Shown piece by piece: positions 33,648 to 44,627 of a stretch of 44,627 nucleotides of DNA (the stretch's first letter is position 1; every line of letters starts with the position of its first letter). The position numbers and the translations under genes were made by a program. The stretch is taken from positions 1 through 44,627 of the forward strand of contig NW_025955288.1 in assembly GCF_022376445.1 (NCBI RefSeq). Reading direction: 5' to 3'. The DNA comes from Fomitopsis serialis (lineage: Eukaryota > Basidiomycota > Agaricomycetes > Polyporales > Fomitopsidaceae). Under the pieces are notes generated by a model. That model searched no databases and was not told the origin of the DNA. It saw only the letters and a list, made by a program, of their open reading frames with translations.

Positions 33648-36600
33648 CTACAGTCCTACATGAATGAAAGGAACCCAGGCAAGTAGAGCAGCATCATTGT
33701 CCATGGTCCCAATCTCCTCCCTAAGCCTATTCACAGCCATATGGAGAGCCAATGCAGACATGGTACCTTGAGGTCTCTGATCCTTGCACAGGTAAGAATA
33801 CACCCCATTTGTGATGACTGGGGCATCCTCATCCCTAATTGACCACATGGTAGCAATGACAGATTTGAATCCAGCAAACAGCATGCCAGCTGCTAGATGA
33901 ACTGCTTCCTCTGAGAGCTCAGGTGTACCAGTAGCTGTCTGACAAGCTGAGAGAAATGCAAGCTCAGCATGTGGTATGGACTTTGTGATAAGAGTTGACA
34001 GTTCTAGGAAGCCATCATGGAGACAGAAGGCACTTTTGATAGGTTCCTTCAAGTTCTGTGTCCCATGACATGCCAGATGAATCCAACTGCAAGTTGATAT
34101 ATCACCAAGGGCTGCCTCAATGGTAGCTCTGGATCCACTCAGGTAGGTGCTTAGAGTATGATCATGATTATACTTGTTCATATGTCTCATGACAACAGAC
34201 TGCTCCTCATTTGCAAAATACAAGGGTGCTTGACCTGGAGTCTCAGGCTGGGTTATCATCAGCAGCCCTTGGAATTCTGAAGCTGCTGCATGAAGTGAGT
34301 TTGCCAATGATGTCAAGGTAGGAGTGTATGATGACACCATATAGCTTGAGACCTGGTCACCAAGCCTGAGGCTGGACTCATCATAGACCCCTGCTGCATG
34401 AATGGGGAGCATAGCAAGTGGTCCAGTAACACACCACCAACAATGGGGTTTCTGTTCATCAGGAAGACACTATAAAATAAAGGTATATTCAGTGATATAT
34501 TCAAAATAAATAATGAGCATCATTTGAGCTTACCTGAAGGCCTAAAGCCTGGATGATTGGCCATGCAACATAATGCCACAATTCAGCCAAAATTTCCCTG
34601 AGAGAATGCTCTGATTGAGCAGAGGCTGAAACAAATTTTGCTTGCCTAGTTTGCCTTGTTTCTCTCTGCTGAATATTACTCTGCAGTATTGTGGCATGTA
34701 ATGCATACTGGAAATCACTGGCCATCTTATTGCTGAATGCACTGAGAGGAACATGGAGAACACCCTGTTGACCACAAACAAGGACAAGAGCATCACATCT
34801 TAATCTGTGCACATTGACCATAATGATAGGGCCATTCTTGCATGCAGAGTATATCTCTTCAAAGGACTTGGGCTTAAGGAATGTGTGAAATCCTGGCTTT
34901 GCTTGGATATCCCTCAACAAAGTTTCCCATCTTTGAGCAAGTTGATGATGATGAGCAGCAGCTTCATGGAGAAATATAGGGCTCTGTGTCACTCCTGCCT
35001 CTGGCTTAGACATGCTGGCTTTCTCCAGTGCTTGGGCCACAGATTTGAGCTCTTTGGCCAGCTCAGGGTACTGTTCATCAAGGTCCTGATATGATGCCCT
35101 GAGTTGCAGAAGCTGATTCCAGACTACAGATCTTCCTTGTTCTAGCCACTCAACAGCAATCTCAAGCTTATTTAATATGATGGCCATAGATGCTGCCTCA
35201 TTCACAAAGTCACTGAGTGAGATGATCTGTGCATATTGCTCAGTCATGTTCAGGCCAAGCCATATGACCTGGGGAAGCAAGCTACATGCCCAGCTATAGG
35301 CATCCAGACACTCATTCTGAAGAGAAGCATCTTGGTGTGCACAATGTGCCCACATCTTTGCAGCTGCAAACCTTGTTGTGATACTACCAGTGAAGGCTGT
35401 TGCAGCAGAATGATGGTAAACAATGGCAAAATGAAGATCATTCTTGTCTAAAGTGTGCTGATATTGGACAAAGAACATGTTGCCAAGATCATGATAACAT
35501 TCAACCTTTCTGGCATGATGCTCAGGAGTCAAATGGACAGCATGGGTCAACAGCTCAATAGCCTTTTCAGCATGAAGGACATTTTTCTCATCCTGTTGAT
35601 AGTGATAAAAGTATGCATTAGCCAGATTGCGCAGATATGCTGGCTTCATGGCATGTCCTTCAGGTACAAGATCTACTGCCTGTTGCATACTCATGATGCC
35701 TTCATCAAGATAAGACACAAGCCCAGTGTGTTGAGCATATTCAAAACATGCAGTACCATGGTTGTTTAGTTGGGCTGCCATGTTAGCCAAACCATCTGCT
35801 GAATATGCAATAGCTCTCTGATAGCAAGAAATAGCCTCTTGCAAGTCTGTCACATCTTTAGCATGTTGGTAATGGCACTGGTATGCACCACCAAGATTTG
35901 AGAGGCTTATGGTCATCTGTGCTGAGCTATCATCTGTCTTCTCAACTGCTTCCTGATGATACTGGATTGCTTGCTCAATATCTGTAGCATTCTCCAATCT
36001 CTCATATCTAAGCAGGAATGAATTTCCAAGATTACTCAACAGTCCAGCAACATGCTTATGAGTTTTAGGTATAAGGCTCAGGGCAGTTTGCTTCAGCAGA
36101 ATTGCTCTGTCTATGTCCTTCACTTCCATTACATGCTCAAAACGATGTTCAAGAGCCACTCCTAGATTACTCAATGGAAACATGGCATTCATGCTCCCCT
36201 TCTCAGTGCACTGAACAGCTAGCTCAAGAACTTCCACAGCTCTTTCAATCTCAGCTAACTGTCCAGTCTGTTCAAATTGATCACTCAGAGCAGTTCCCAA
36301 AACTTGCAGAAAATTAGACATTTTTGGATGATCAATGGGTACCATGTCAATGACCTGTTCCATGATGGTGATGGCTTTCCCAATGTCTGCAAGCTGGTTT
36401 GTATGCTGGAACTTTAGCCTGTATGCATTGCCAAGAACTGCAAGCTGCAGAGCCCTATCTGCATGTGAGTCTGCAGTGTACTCAATGGCTCTTTCTTGGG
36501 TTGCAATTGCATCCTCAATGGCTGGGAAGCTCAGAGTATGCTCATACTGATCCTCCAGCATTATAGCCAAAGTACTGAATAGAGCTGATTTCTCAATGAG

Positions 36601-37881
36601 ATTCCCTGCTGGAGCAATCTGGACAGCCTCTCTCTTTAAAGCCAAAGCAGTGACCATGTCTGAAGTGCTGCTTTGCTGGACAGAGCGCAGCTGTATTGCA
36701 CTGGCAAGATTGTTAAGGTGTTTCATCTTGTTATAGTCATCATTCACACACAACTCTACAGCCTTTTGCTTCAGGGAGACAGCTTGGTCAAGGTCAGAGA
36801 GATTCTGACTATGTGTGAACAGGGACTGATAAGCTGCCCCTAGATTGCCTAGCTGTATATGCTTTTCAGGATGACCATCAGGGGTAAGGTTTGTTATGTG
36901 CCACAAAACCTTAATCCCCTTTCTAATGTCTGAGACATCCCCATAGTTGTCAAAGCATTGCTGGTATGCATTACCCAGGTTATTTAGGAAGCCAGACTTC
37001 TTATAGTATTCATCTGGAGCAATGTCCACTGCAGCCTGCAGTGAAGATATGGCCTTGTCAATGTCAGATCTCTTGTGAGACCTCATGAACAAGGTGAGAT
37101 AGGAATTGCCAATGGTAGCCATCCTATCAGCTCTCTGGGGATCACCCTCAGGAGTCAAGGCCATGGCAGCTTCAACAGTAGAGATGGCCTGCTCCAGATC
37201 CTCCATCTGGGAGGAAACTCCATAATGAGACAAATAGGCATTGGCCAGGTTGTTCAGCAGCATGGGCTTATTGGTATGGCCATCTACAATGAGTGCCACA
37301 GCCTGTTCATAGGTCTGAATGGCCTCCTCAATAACTGACAAAGACCTCGTGGTCATGAACTCAAGCCTCAAGGCCACAGCAACATTGTTCAGCAAGTTCG
37401 CCTTCGTCTGAGGGCTCCCTGCAAGCTCGACGGCCATTCGCAAGGCAGCAACGCTCTTACGTAGAAACGTAAGGTCTCTCGTCTGGTTGTACGAATCCTG
37501 GAGCTTCAAGCCCAGGTCATTTGCGAGTTGCAGGTTGTCTATCGCAAACATCGTGATATTAGTAGGACAAGCGGTGACATGGAGGGAGTGACGACACGGA
37601 TGCGGATAGTGCGGATGAAGCGACGACACGGATGAGGTGTCTGAACTCTGGTGAGTACTTACGACCACAAGCTCCCGGGAGCAGCCTTGAGAAAAGTATC
37701 ATCGATCGATCATTACTCGTCGACGCGACATCTCATCCATCGTGACTCACCTCTTGAACTCGTCTATATCGAGAGCGGGATCCAGCATCCTCGCAGGCAC
37801 CGCGGACGGCGGTCCAGAGGGTCCGCCGGCGGAGACAAGTGCACGATCGTCATGAGCGATCGTACTGTGGCAAGAGCCCAT
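33648..37881 (-). CDS. TPR-CHAT protein (caspase-like protease domain), four exons, 1326 aa
   Basis: Model: 37881-37751, 37685-37663 (23 bp microexon), 37538-34534, 34469-33648; total 3981 bp, in frame. The last intron (34533-34470) is clear: it joins ALGLQ to CLPDEQKPHCWWCVTGPLAM, matching the usual CHAT sequence. The protein starts MGSCHSTIAHDDR, has about 13-15 tetratricopeptide-like repeats with a ~47-residue period (LLNNLANAYL, FLNNLGNAYQ, LLSNLGNSFL), then a linker and a C-terminal CHAT domain. The catalytic histidine is in HLACHG and the cysteine in LSACQTATG, so the protease dyad is present. TPR-CHAT proteins are abundant in agaricomycetes; a role in regulated proteolysis or cell death is proposed by analogy only. 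An alternative simpler start is the ATG at 37551. The body is almost free of CpG (see findings), unlike its first ~200 coding bases and all its neighbours. No stop or frameshift interrupts it. Confidence 0.85.
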
Positions 37882-38519
37882 GTTGCGGAGACGATACTGG
37901 GGAAGCGGGGGAGTGCAACAGTAAGTGGGTGAGGACGACAGCGATGCGGAAAGCGGGTCGAACGATGCGTACCCGGTCTTATGTTGCGGGGACGTGCGTC
38001 TATCCGGCTGATGGATCGTCGGAAGCTGGACCACACGCGCGTCTGCACCGCAGAGGGCTGTGTACGACGTCTTATCAGATGCCACAGACAAGGTAGATGC
38101 GTGCAACGCACTTGACTGGAATTAGATACGACACCCGATCTTGTACTTCAGGTTAGGCTAACAAGGGCGTAAATTCGACAGGAGCGAGGCCTACAAGAGC
38201 TGTGATAAGCATTGCCAGACAGCAGAGAAGTTCGTACGCCAACACTACGTATCAGCCGAGGCAGAACACATCACTGCAAGATAGTCTCAGCACGAGCACA
38301 TGACAGTATGTATCATCACGGTATCTTGATAGGTTCCGAAGCGGGTACGCACAAGGACGAGGCAAGAATATGTATTGAGTCAGTCCCACACAGCCGATTG
38401 AAGAGACTGACAATCGGATCGATATTTCAGACCTCGTAAAACCTGTCCCGGATGCAACGCGTAAGCTCGAGAGAGATAAGGTTATATCTCCAGAAGTACT
38501 CACGATGAATGCGCGACTC
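37882..38519. other. upstream region of TPR-CHAT gene / downstream of cerato-platanin
   Basis: No supportable gene. The minus-strand frame reaching up to 38106 continues the CHAT first exon upstream, but no ATG there is preferable to 37881. Confidence 0.4.
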
Positions 38520-38919
38520 CTAGCAGTTGTACGGACCCTGGACAATACGCGCATTGACGCGCGGATGAATCGTGACATTGGTCGTCAGCGCGTTAATCGC
38601 CTCCTCCGAGAGCACCAACTCCGAACCCTCCGCCGAGTTGATGAGTTTCACGCCCGTTGCCCGCGTATTCGAGGACGACGCATTGACCGCAATACGCGGG
38701 GTTCGCAGTAATGTTCGAGAAACCACCGATAGACGGGAAGGTCGGGATGGAGCCGTAGTTCGCGTAGCCCTCGGAGTTGAGCTGGGCCGTGCACAACACG
38801 GAGTCGGTGGGAGTGCTAGCCACGTCGTGTGACGAGTCGTAGGACACGGAGTAAAGTGTCTGGGCTGATACGTGAGGTGCCAGGATAGCGGCGACCACTG
38901 TCGCAATCTGGAGCTGCAT
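38520..38919 (-). pseudogene. cerato-platanin family secreted protein, single frameshift
   Basis: The ATG at 38919 gives a signal peptide (MQLQIATVVAAILAPHVSAQ) and then TLYSVSYDSSHD, LCTAQLNSEGY, SIPTFPSIGG and YCGQCVVLEY, the cerato-platanin layout. The frame then wanders, while the neighbouring frame continues ATGVKLINSAEG, LSEEAINALT and ends GPYNC at 38520. One extra G in the run GCGGGCAAC (around 38680) explains the break. The four cysteines of the family (one in VLC, two in CGQC, one at the C-terminus) are all present across the two frames, and the combined length (about 132 residues) fits. Cerato-platanins are small secreted proteins that bind chitin oligomers and loosen cell walls or act as elicitors. 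A sequencing error is possible, so the gene may be functional. Confidence 0.8.
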
Positions 38920-38990
38920 GATTGCCTTGAGCTTTGCGTGACGGTGCTGAGATGCGAGGAGTGATGCAGACAGTACCTTCGCGCCGCCGC

Positions 38991-38998
38991 CTTATATA
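38991..38998 (-). promoter_or_regulatory. TATA box of cerato-platanin gene
   Basis: TATATAAG on the minus strand, about 75 bp upstream of the ATG at 38919, a normal distance for a strongly expressed secreted protein gene. Confidence 0.6.
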
Positions 38999-38999
38999 C

Positions 39000-39639
39000 A
39001 CAGACTGGACACGGGGATCGCGCCATAACACAGAAATTGCGGGTAGACATGCTATAGGTTGCAATTGAAAAAGGAGACTCGCCGAAGAGAATTCCGCTGT
39101 GCAGGTTCGCGCTGGTTCGCGCGCACCGACGGAATTATTTGCCTCGAGAATACACGAGAGTTGATAGCAGTGTCAGTGCAATGTTTGCACGAAGGGACTG
39201 CCAAAGACCGAAGGACAAGTGCGTTCCGGAGAGATATCAAGCTCAAGACGCAGACCCAGTGGCTCTATCCAGGGCTGGGGGGCCTAAGATTCACTGTGCG
39301 GGACGTTGTATCGAACACTGTAGCGTGTTGACTCACCAATCCAGCGCACAACCGCTGCTGATGGCTAGATCTCGACTCTTCGTCTGTCGGATTCGAGTAA
39401 GTTTTTTGTGACTTTGATGGAAGCTCTGAAGAGTCAACGGAGCCGCGTCTCAGCTAGGTTCGACACCGTCGCAGCTGCGTTTGCCAACCTTGAACCGAAT
39501 CCCGATGCGCTGAAGCACATGTATATCACGGGCAAGATCTGTAGATTTCTGCTCTCAGCCACTTGTGCGCTCCCTGCTTGAGCAACCGGAAACTACCTCG
39601 CCGCCCCTACTCTTTCTGCTTCGAGTTAACATCTTCGAC
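39000..39639. other. intergenic region between cerato-platanin and NOC2 promoters
   Basis: The divergent genes share this upstream region. No other gene or clear motif seen. Confidence 0.5.
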
Positions 39640-42288
39640 ATGGGAAAAAAGGCTGCGAAAGCAACGCGAAAATTTGCGGCTAGCGGACAGCTCAAGAAGA
39701 CGATTCAGACGAGGCGCAAGCAGCGAGACATCAGAAAGAAAGCGGAAAAACGGAAAGCAGGCAAGGGCAGGGGCAAGGAGCTGCCGCAGGATAAGCCTGA
39801 GGACGACGTTTCAGACGATGAGGGCCAAACTCAGTAAGTACATCGCCGCTTAGCAGCACCTATTCCTCATGGACACAGATCAAAGGGAATGTCTGTCGAC
39901 GACTTCCTTGGCGGTGGCTTCATGGAGGGTGAAGAGGACGAACAGGTGCGGGTCATACGGTTGCTTCTATCGCCGTCTTGTTTATGCTACGCTAGGAGGA
40001 TGCTCCAATGTCCGACGTCAGCGAAGGCGAGAGCGACGACGAGGACATCGGGGATAACGAGTCGTTCGCATCTGTGGACGACCTCGATGGTGAGTTCAGG
40101 TAGCTCTCGTGATGGAATGGTTACTGAGGTTGCGTTAAGGCGAAGGGCGGACACATATGCTTGAGCTCTCGACGCTAGCAGAGAAGGACCCGGAGTTCTT
40201 CAAGTACCTCCAAGAAAATGATCGCGAGCTGCTGCAGTTTGACCCTGACGGCGCCGAAAACGATGTAGAGTTCGAAGAAGACGTAGACGAGGAGCTGCCG
40301 CCGGAGGCAAAGGCACCCGTTCTGACGAAGGAGATATTGCGGAGGTGGCAAAAAGCTCTCCTGGAGGTGCGTCTGTCTGTGCAGTGAGAACGCCAATAAT
40401 CCAACTGTTCGAACAGCAACGATCATTACGAGCCCTAAGGCGACTGCTTATTGCATTCCGTTCCGCGGCGCACATGAACGAGGAAGATCAGGATCTCGCG
40501 TGGACCATCGACAGTCCCTCAAGTAAGAGCGTTTTGATCTCCACGGCACCTGTGATCTGACACCTTTGCTAGTATACAACAAGCTCGTGGTCACGACGTT
40601 GAGGTATACGCCCATTATCTTGGATCACCATTGCCCGTGTAAGGCTACTCCAACGGCAAGCTGTCCGTGCTTCACTGATTCTCGTCCGACGCGGTGTACT
40701 CATTCTGCGTGCAGGAAGGGCCCTACGCAGACACCGAAATGGAAGACACTCCAGAAGCTCATCCTGTCGTACTTCTACAATGCCGTACACCTCATATCAC
40801 AACTCAGTGATACGGAGATGTTACGCATGGCTGTCTCGGAGAGCTCCAAGCTCTTGCCGTACGTCATGGGCAGTCGCAAAGCCGTCAAAGTTTACCTCAA
40901 GGTGAGTCCACGTCCCGTCATAGCCTTCTACATCGTACCGAAAACCACACTGGACAGGCGTGCCTCGACCTGTGGTCTAGCGCGGAAGACAGTGTCCGGA
41001 TAGCAGCATTCTTGGCTATTCGCAAATTGGCATCCGCAACCGATGCGTCTATCATGGATTTGGTGCTCAAGGCAAGTCGTTTTTGTCTACCACCGTGACA
41101 TGCGAGCTCAAGTTGCATGCAGAACACGTACCTCACCCTGGTGCGCTCGTGCAAGTCGACTAGCGTGCATACGCTGCCGTCGATCAACCTGATGAAGAAC
41201 TCTGCATCGGAGTTGTACTGCATGGACCATGCAGCGGCGTATCAGCACGCCTTCGGATACATCCGGCAACTTGCTATTCATCTGCGTAACAGCATGAAAG
41301 TCAAGAGCAAGGTACGTCGGCTCGTACGCTCAACAATTGGTTGATATATTAACCGCGCGTACAGGAAGCGTACAAGCAAGTGTATAACTGGCAATATGTG
41401 CACTGCGTGGACTTCTGGGCACTTGTTCTGGCTCGGGCGTGCGACACGCAAGCTCAAACAGAGCGGAATGGCAAGGAAAGCGAGCTAAAGGCTCTCATCT
41501 ACCCTTTCGTCCAAGTATCGCTAGGTGCCATGAAGTCAGTCGTATCCCAGTAGCCCGCATGTTCATGGCTAACCTCACGTCCATAGACTGATCCGCAACT
41601 CGCGTTCATTCCCATTCCACTTCCACATCATACGCTCGATTCTGCACCTGACCGAGCACACCCGCACGTATGTGCCCCTCGTGCCGTCCCTCCTTCCGAT
41701 CCTTACATCAACCATGAGCTCGTCGTCGAAGCCGAAGGCCTCGACACTCCGGCACTTCGACTTCGACACGAACATCCGGGCCCCCCAACAATATCTCAAG
41801 ACCGCGTGTACAACGAAGGTCTCGCGGAGGAGGCGAGCTATCTCCTGGCAGAATACCTAGCCAGCGGGCCCGTCCACGCGAGCATCGCGTTCCCGGAGAC
41901 GGTTGTGCCGCTTGTGATGATGCTCAGAAAAGCGATCAAGGGTGCGAAGGCGTCCCCGTGGAAGGCGAAGGAGGCCGGGGTAGCCAAGGTCCTGGTCGAG
42001 CGCATTGAGGAGAGTTCAAAGTGGGCGGAACAGAAGCGCAAGGGCGTGGCCTTTACTCCGAGCCGTATGACGGAGGTGGAGGCATGGGAGAACAGCGTCA
42101 AAGTGGACGAGTCGCCGCTGGGTAGATACGTGAAGGTACAGAGGAAGGCACGGGAGAAGCGCCGGAAGCTGGTAGAGAAGGTGCGTTTCATCGACATGCA
42201 CCGCCCTCTCGTGTTTCTGTCAGGAGAAGTGACTGACGATGTGTGAACGCAGGCAAGAGAAGGAGCGGACGAGATCCTGGAAGATTGA
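39640..42288 (+). CDS. NOC2: Nucleolar complex protein 2 (Noc2), many exons
   Basis: The ATG at 39640 gives MGKKAAKATRKFAASGQLKK and a lysine-rich nucleolar-type N-terminus, then an acidic stretch (SDDEGQ) and, after an intron with a CA/A phase joint, SKGMSVDDFLGGGFMEGEED. Later exons carry EILRRWQKALLE, LQKLILSYFYNAVHLISQL, RIAAFLAIRKLA, SINLMKNSASELYCMD, AAYQHAFGYIRQLAIHLRN, YNWQYVHCVDFWALVLA, LIYPFVQVSLGAMKLI, PFHFHIIRSILHLTEHT and KPKASTLRHFDFDTNIRAP. These are signature blocks of the Noc2 family. Noc2 forms complexes with Noc1 or Noc3 and is needed for maturation and export of pre-60S ribosomal subunits. The last exon after an intron at about 42180-42253 ends AREGADEILED, stop 42286-42288. 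Frames join cleanly at the splice sites I checked. It is an essential housekeeping gene and anchors this end of the window as normal chromosome. Confidence 0.93.
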
Positions 42289-42800
42289 GTTATGGGAAGA
42301 TCCTTACGCGATTTGTACTGAGACCACCGACGATCTGTGAAAACCTCGGATGACCGCGGCATTGACGGCGGCCATATGTGCGCTGGCCTTGCTACTGGTG
42401 AACAGACAGTGTGCGTCAGTGGGATCCAGGAAATAGAACTGGCGATAGCTGGCCTCACACGACACCTTCGAGAAGTGAATCGCTTACCAGCCGCTGGAAT
42501 ATTACGATCCATGCACACTTGTCATTACAGCTTTGCGTCTAAAGACGGCTCTTGGAGGTGTCAGCAACTAAATTCAGAACCTCCGCGAACCACGTCCGAA
42601 TCTCCGAGACAACGATAATCATAGTCTAGGGTGGCCGAGCTTGTGCGTCGCATCTACACCCTGTGCTAGACCGCAGGTCGGTGTTCGCGGCGCGGGAGAT
42701 CAAACGGCATTGCGATTGACATTGCCACGCATCCTGTTTCTACGCAGATGTCATGTGAAGCGGCAAGTCGCGTCTGGTCAAAGCAGCGAGGAGTCTGATA
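42289..42800. other. short convergent intergenic region
   Basis: Lies between the 3' ends of NOC2 and the Cbp6-like gene. No supportable gene. Confidence 0.5.
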
Positions 42801-43226
42801 TTAGCGGAGAGCTCGGACGTTTCGGTTGTTGACCGACCTCTCATACCATATCCCGAAGAATCTCTTCCACCAAGGCCTGCCGATACCTTTCGCGCTTTTC
42901 TCGTAGCCTTCGACCAACCGTGTGTAATACTGCGGCGTAGAAGCCGGCTTCAGGATTCTATCTGACAACGGATACTGCGAGGAAACGGCGATTTTCAAAT
43001 GTGCACGATGGCGACGTGGTGACTCGACTGAAGCTCAACCTACCTTGCGGAGGAAGTGGTCATCTTGGAGCGCACGGGCGGCCGTAACAGCCTGCGCGGT
43101 GAGATTTGGATGGTTCGCCAGAGACTCCAGGAGATTCCTGAGCTGCAGATTCGGGCGAAAGGGGTCAGCTGGCCATTTTGCGGCGACGCGTTGCAGCTGC
43201 TGTCTGGCCTGGCTGAGTGTGGCCAT
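42801..43226 (-). CDS. Cbp6/UQCC2-like mitochondrial complex III assembly factor, two exons
   Basis: Exons 43226-43044 and 42974-42801, joined at RK/YPLSDR through an intron with gtaggt and cgcag; 118 residues. The N-terminus MATLSQARQQLQRVAAKWPAD has the W-P-x-D seen in UQCC2. The C-terminal half has RILKPASTPQYYTRLVEGYE, close to the KPAGNPQYYQRL block of yeast Cbp6. Cbp6 works with Cbp3 at the mitochondrial ribosome to promote cytochrome b synthesis and assembly of the bc1 complex. The family match is by eye and short. If the match fails, it is a conserved small basic protein of unknown function ending WWKRFFGIWYERS. Confidence 0.6.
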
Positions 43227-44627
43227 GGTGGTCAGAAGTCAAGAACCGTCGGAGCGCCGGAACGCGTGCCTACGGTATTACGTAAGACGCTACTTATCGG
43301 TCAACGCGCTGAGTCTGACTTCACGCCCTTCCGACTCGCCTCCGAGTCCGCCACACTGCATGGAGGTTATGTACGCCCATCGCCTTCGCAGCAGTCTCCT
43401 CTCGTACATCCGCGTAATAGTGTCTCCAACGTCAAAGGAACTCAAACGGCAGCTTGAGTGCTGCATCTATTCAAGTCGTAAACCACGGTACGACAACTCG
43501 GGTAAGCAAACTGCCAGTGGAATGGCGGACAACTGGACAAGACCCGGAACACGTTGAAGATGCCTGCAAGATGACGCAGCGCTTCCACGTCCATGTGAGC
43601 TACAGGCCATGTCCGGTGTTCTGTCTTACGTTCCGCATCGTTGCTACAGGAATCATAGGCGTGACCGGGATGCGCCGCATTCATAATTCATGATGCTCAG
43701 GTTGCGTGAGCTTCTTCTGTTTATAACGCGTCCGGTAAGCTGTTCTCTGCTCAGAAGGATGCTGGGTTTCTGCATCGACATGCCCGTCTATATGTGGGCA
43801 TTCCTTACGACTGCCCTGTATGTCTTCTATTTCATCCGCTAGCCAACACACCCCGCATCACGCCCCAAGATTATGATCAGTCCGTGTCTCGTCAAGTGAT
43901 GACATCGTGGTGGATCCAGTAGAAGGACATATGCGCGCATCATAGACCAGCCTGCGGTCTCGATGTAGACATGCACTAACGGCATATGCGAACGCGACCG
44001 CCCTCATGGCGATACGCCATATCGATTTTCACTGCGGTCTCTTTTCATCTGATCACCATGATTTCTCCGCCTTGTCCTAGGACACAGCTTAACGGACACA
44101 TGCGCTATTCGCGGTATGCACGTCTGCTTTTGTGGAGCCGGTGGGCGATTCTGGGAACGAGACAACGCTCGCCACTCGTTCTCCTGGAAGACCTTCGATG
44201 GTCTCTGTCGGAACACGCGCTGCCGCTTATGACTTCGGCGGTGTTTACGACACACTGATATTGGTGTGCGCGCCCAGGTCTCGCACTTCTGGTTCACACC
44301 AAGTTCCCGGGCGACACGTTCACACCAGCCCGAACGTCGTAATTTTTAATTCATCATTCGCCCATGATCAATTCTTACGATGTGGCGCATTTTTCCGACT
44401 CTTCGCTGCGGTAATTGTGTGTCTCGTGTGGCTCGGTTTTCATCACCGCTAGGCCGTTGATTTATTGAATATTCTCCGAAGCACAGATGTGCTGTCGGAC
44501 GGCTCGTCAGTAAGTTATCTGTGTAAAAGCTTGGGAGCCTCGTGTCGTATGCGTGGATCTCCGCGGCTGGGGACACATCTCCGACGCTCGCTTCCATTCA
44601 GCTGGCATACTGAGCTGGCTTAGCCCT
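43227..44627. other. stretch without a supportable gene
   Basis: Only short overlapping frames on both strands. No domain, RNA gene or repeat recognised. It begins with the promoter of the Cbp6-like gene. Confidence 0.4.

Noticed and set aside
1..44627. tRNA, rRNA, CRISPR array or telomeric repeats
   Set aside because: I looked for GGTTCRANNCC B-box-like sequences, short spaced repeats and TTAGGG arrays and saw no convincing case; a covariance-model scan was not possible.

Overview
The window reads as nuclear DNA of a filamentous basidiomycete, most likely an Agaricomycete (Polyporales-like is a guess). The support is direct. Genes are broken by many 50-80 bp introns with GTRNGY donors, CTNAY branch points and YAG acceptors. 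The inventory is also typical of that group: a TPR-CHAT protein, a DUF6589 protein with a RecQ-like helicase, a cerato-platanin and an F-box protein. All calls come from reading the sequence; no database search was possible.

Region by region: (1) 1-8.9 kb holds no convincing intact gene. It carries minus-strand relics of a C2H2 zinc-finger gene family (KRRR basic patch, acidic stretch, C-x2/4-C-x11-H-x3/6-H fingers), and a ~390 bp tandem direct duplication at 5.6-6.4 kb. (2) 8.84-9.45 kb and 23.28-23.88 kb are the arms of a ~0.6 kb inverted repeat. Each arm holds a TATA box and the 5' end of one zinc-finger paralogue, facing outward. (3) Between the arms lie an intact F-box gene (12.4-13.65 kb), a RecQ-like DEAH helicase (+, 16.7-18.9 kb) and, convergent with it, a DUF6589 gene (-, 18.9-22.7 kb). 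Helicase tail and DUF6589 gene carry several single-base frameshifts; together they look like a decayed two-gene mobile element. (4) 23.8-25.3 kb is the right-hand zinc-finger relic. (5) 26.7-28.8 kb is an intact, roughly ten-exon amino-acid permease (-). (6) 29.5-29.9 kb is a small possible gene (-). (7) 30.8-33.6 kb is a divergent Hsp70 with an apparent signal peptide (+). (8) 33.6-37.9 kb is an intact TPR-CHAT protease-like gene (-) with almost no CpG dinucleotides over 3.7 kb. (9) 38.5-38.9 kb is a cerato-platanin gene with one frameshift. (10) 39.6-42.3 kb is NOC2, a ribosome biogenesis factor (+). (11) 42.8-43.2 kb is a small Cbp6/UQCC2-like mitochondrial assembly factor (-). (12) 43.2-44.6 kb shows nothing I can support.

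The right-hand third is ordinary gene-dense fungal sequence with housekeeping genes. The left half looks accessory: duplicated, decayed and mobile-element-like. The two observations most worth following are the CpG desert that coincides with an open TPR-CHAT gene, and the convergent helicase/DUF6589 pair lying between inverted copies of a zinc-finger gene promoter.
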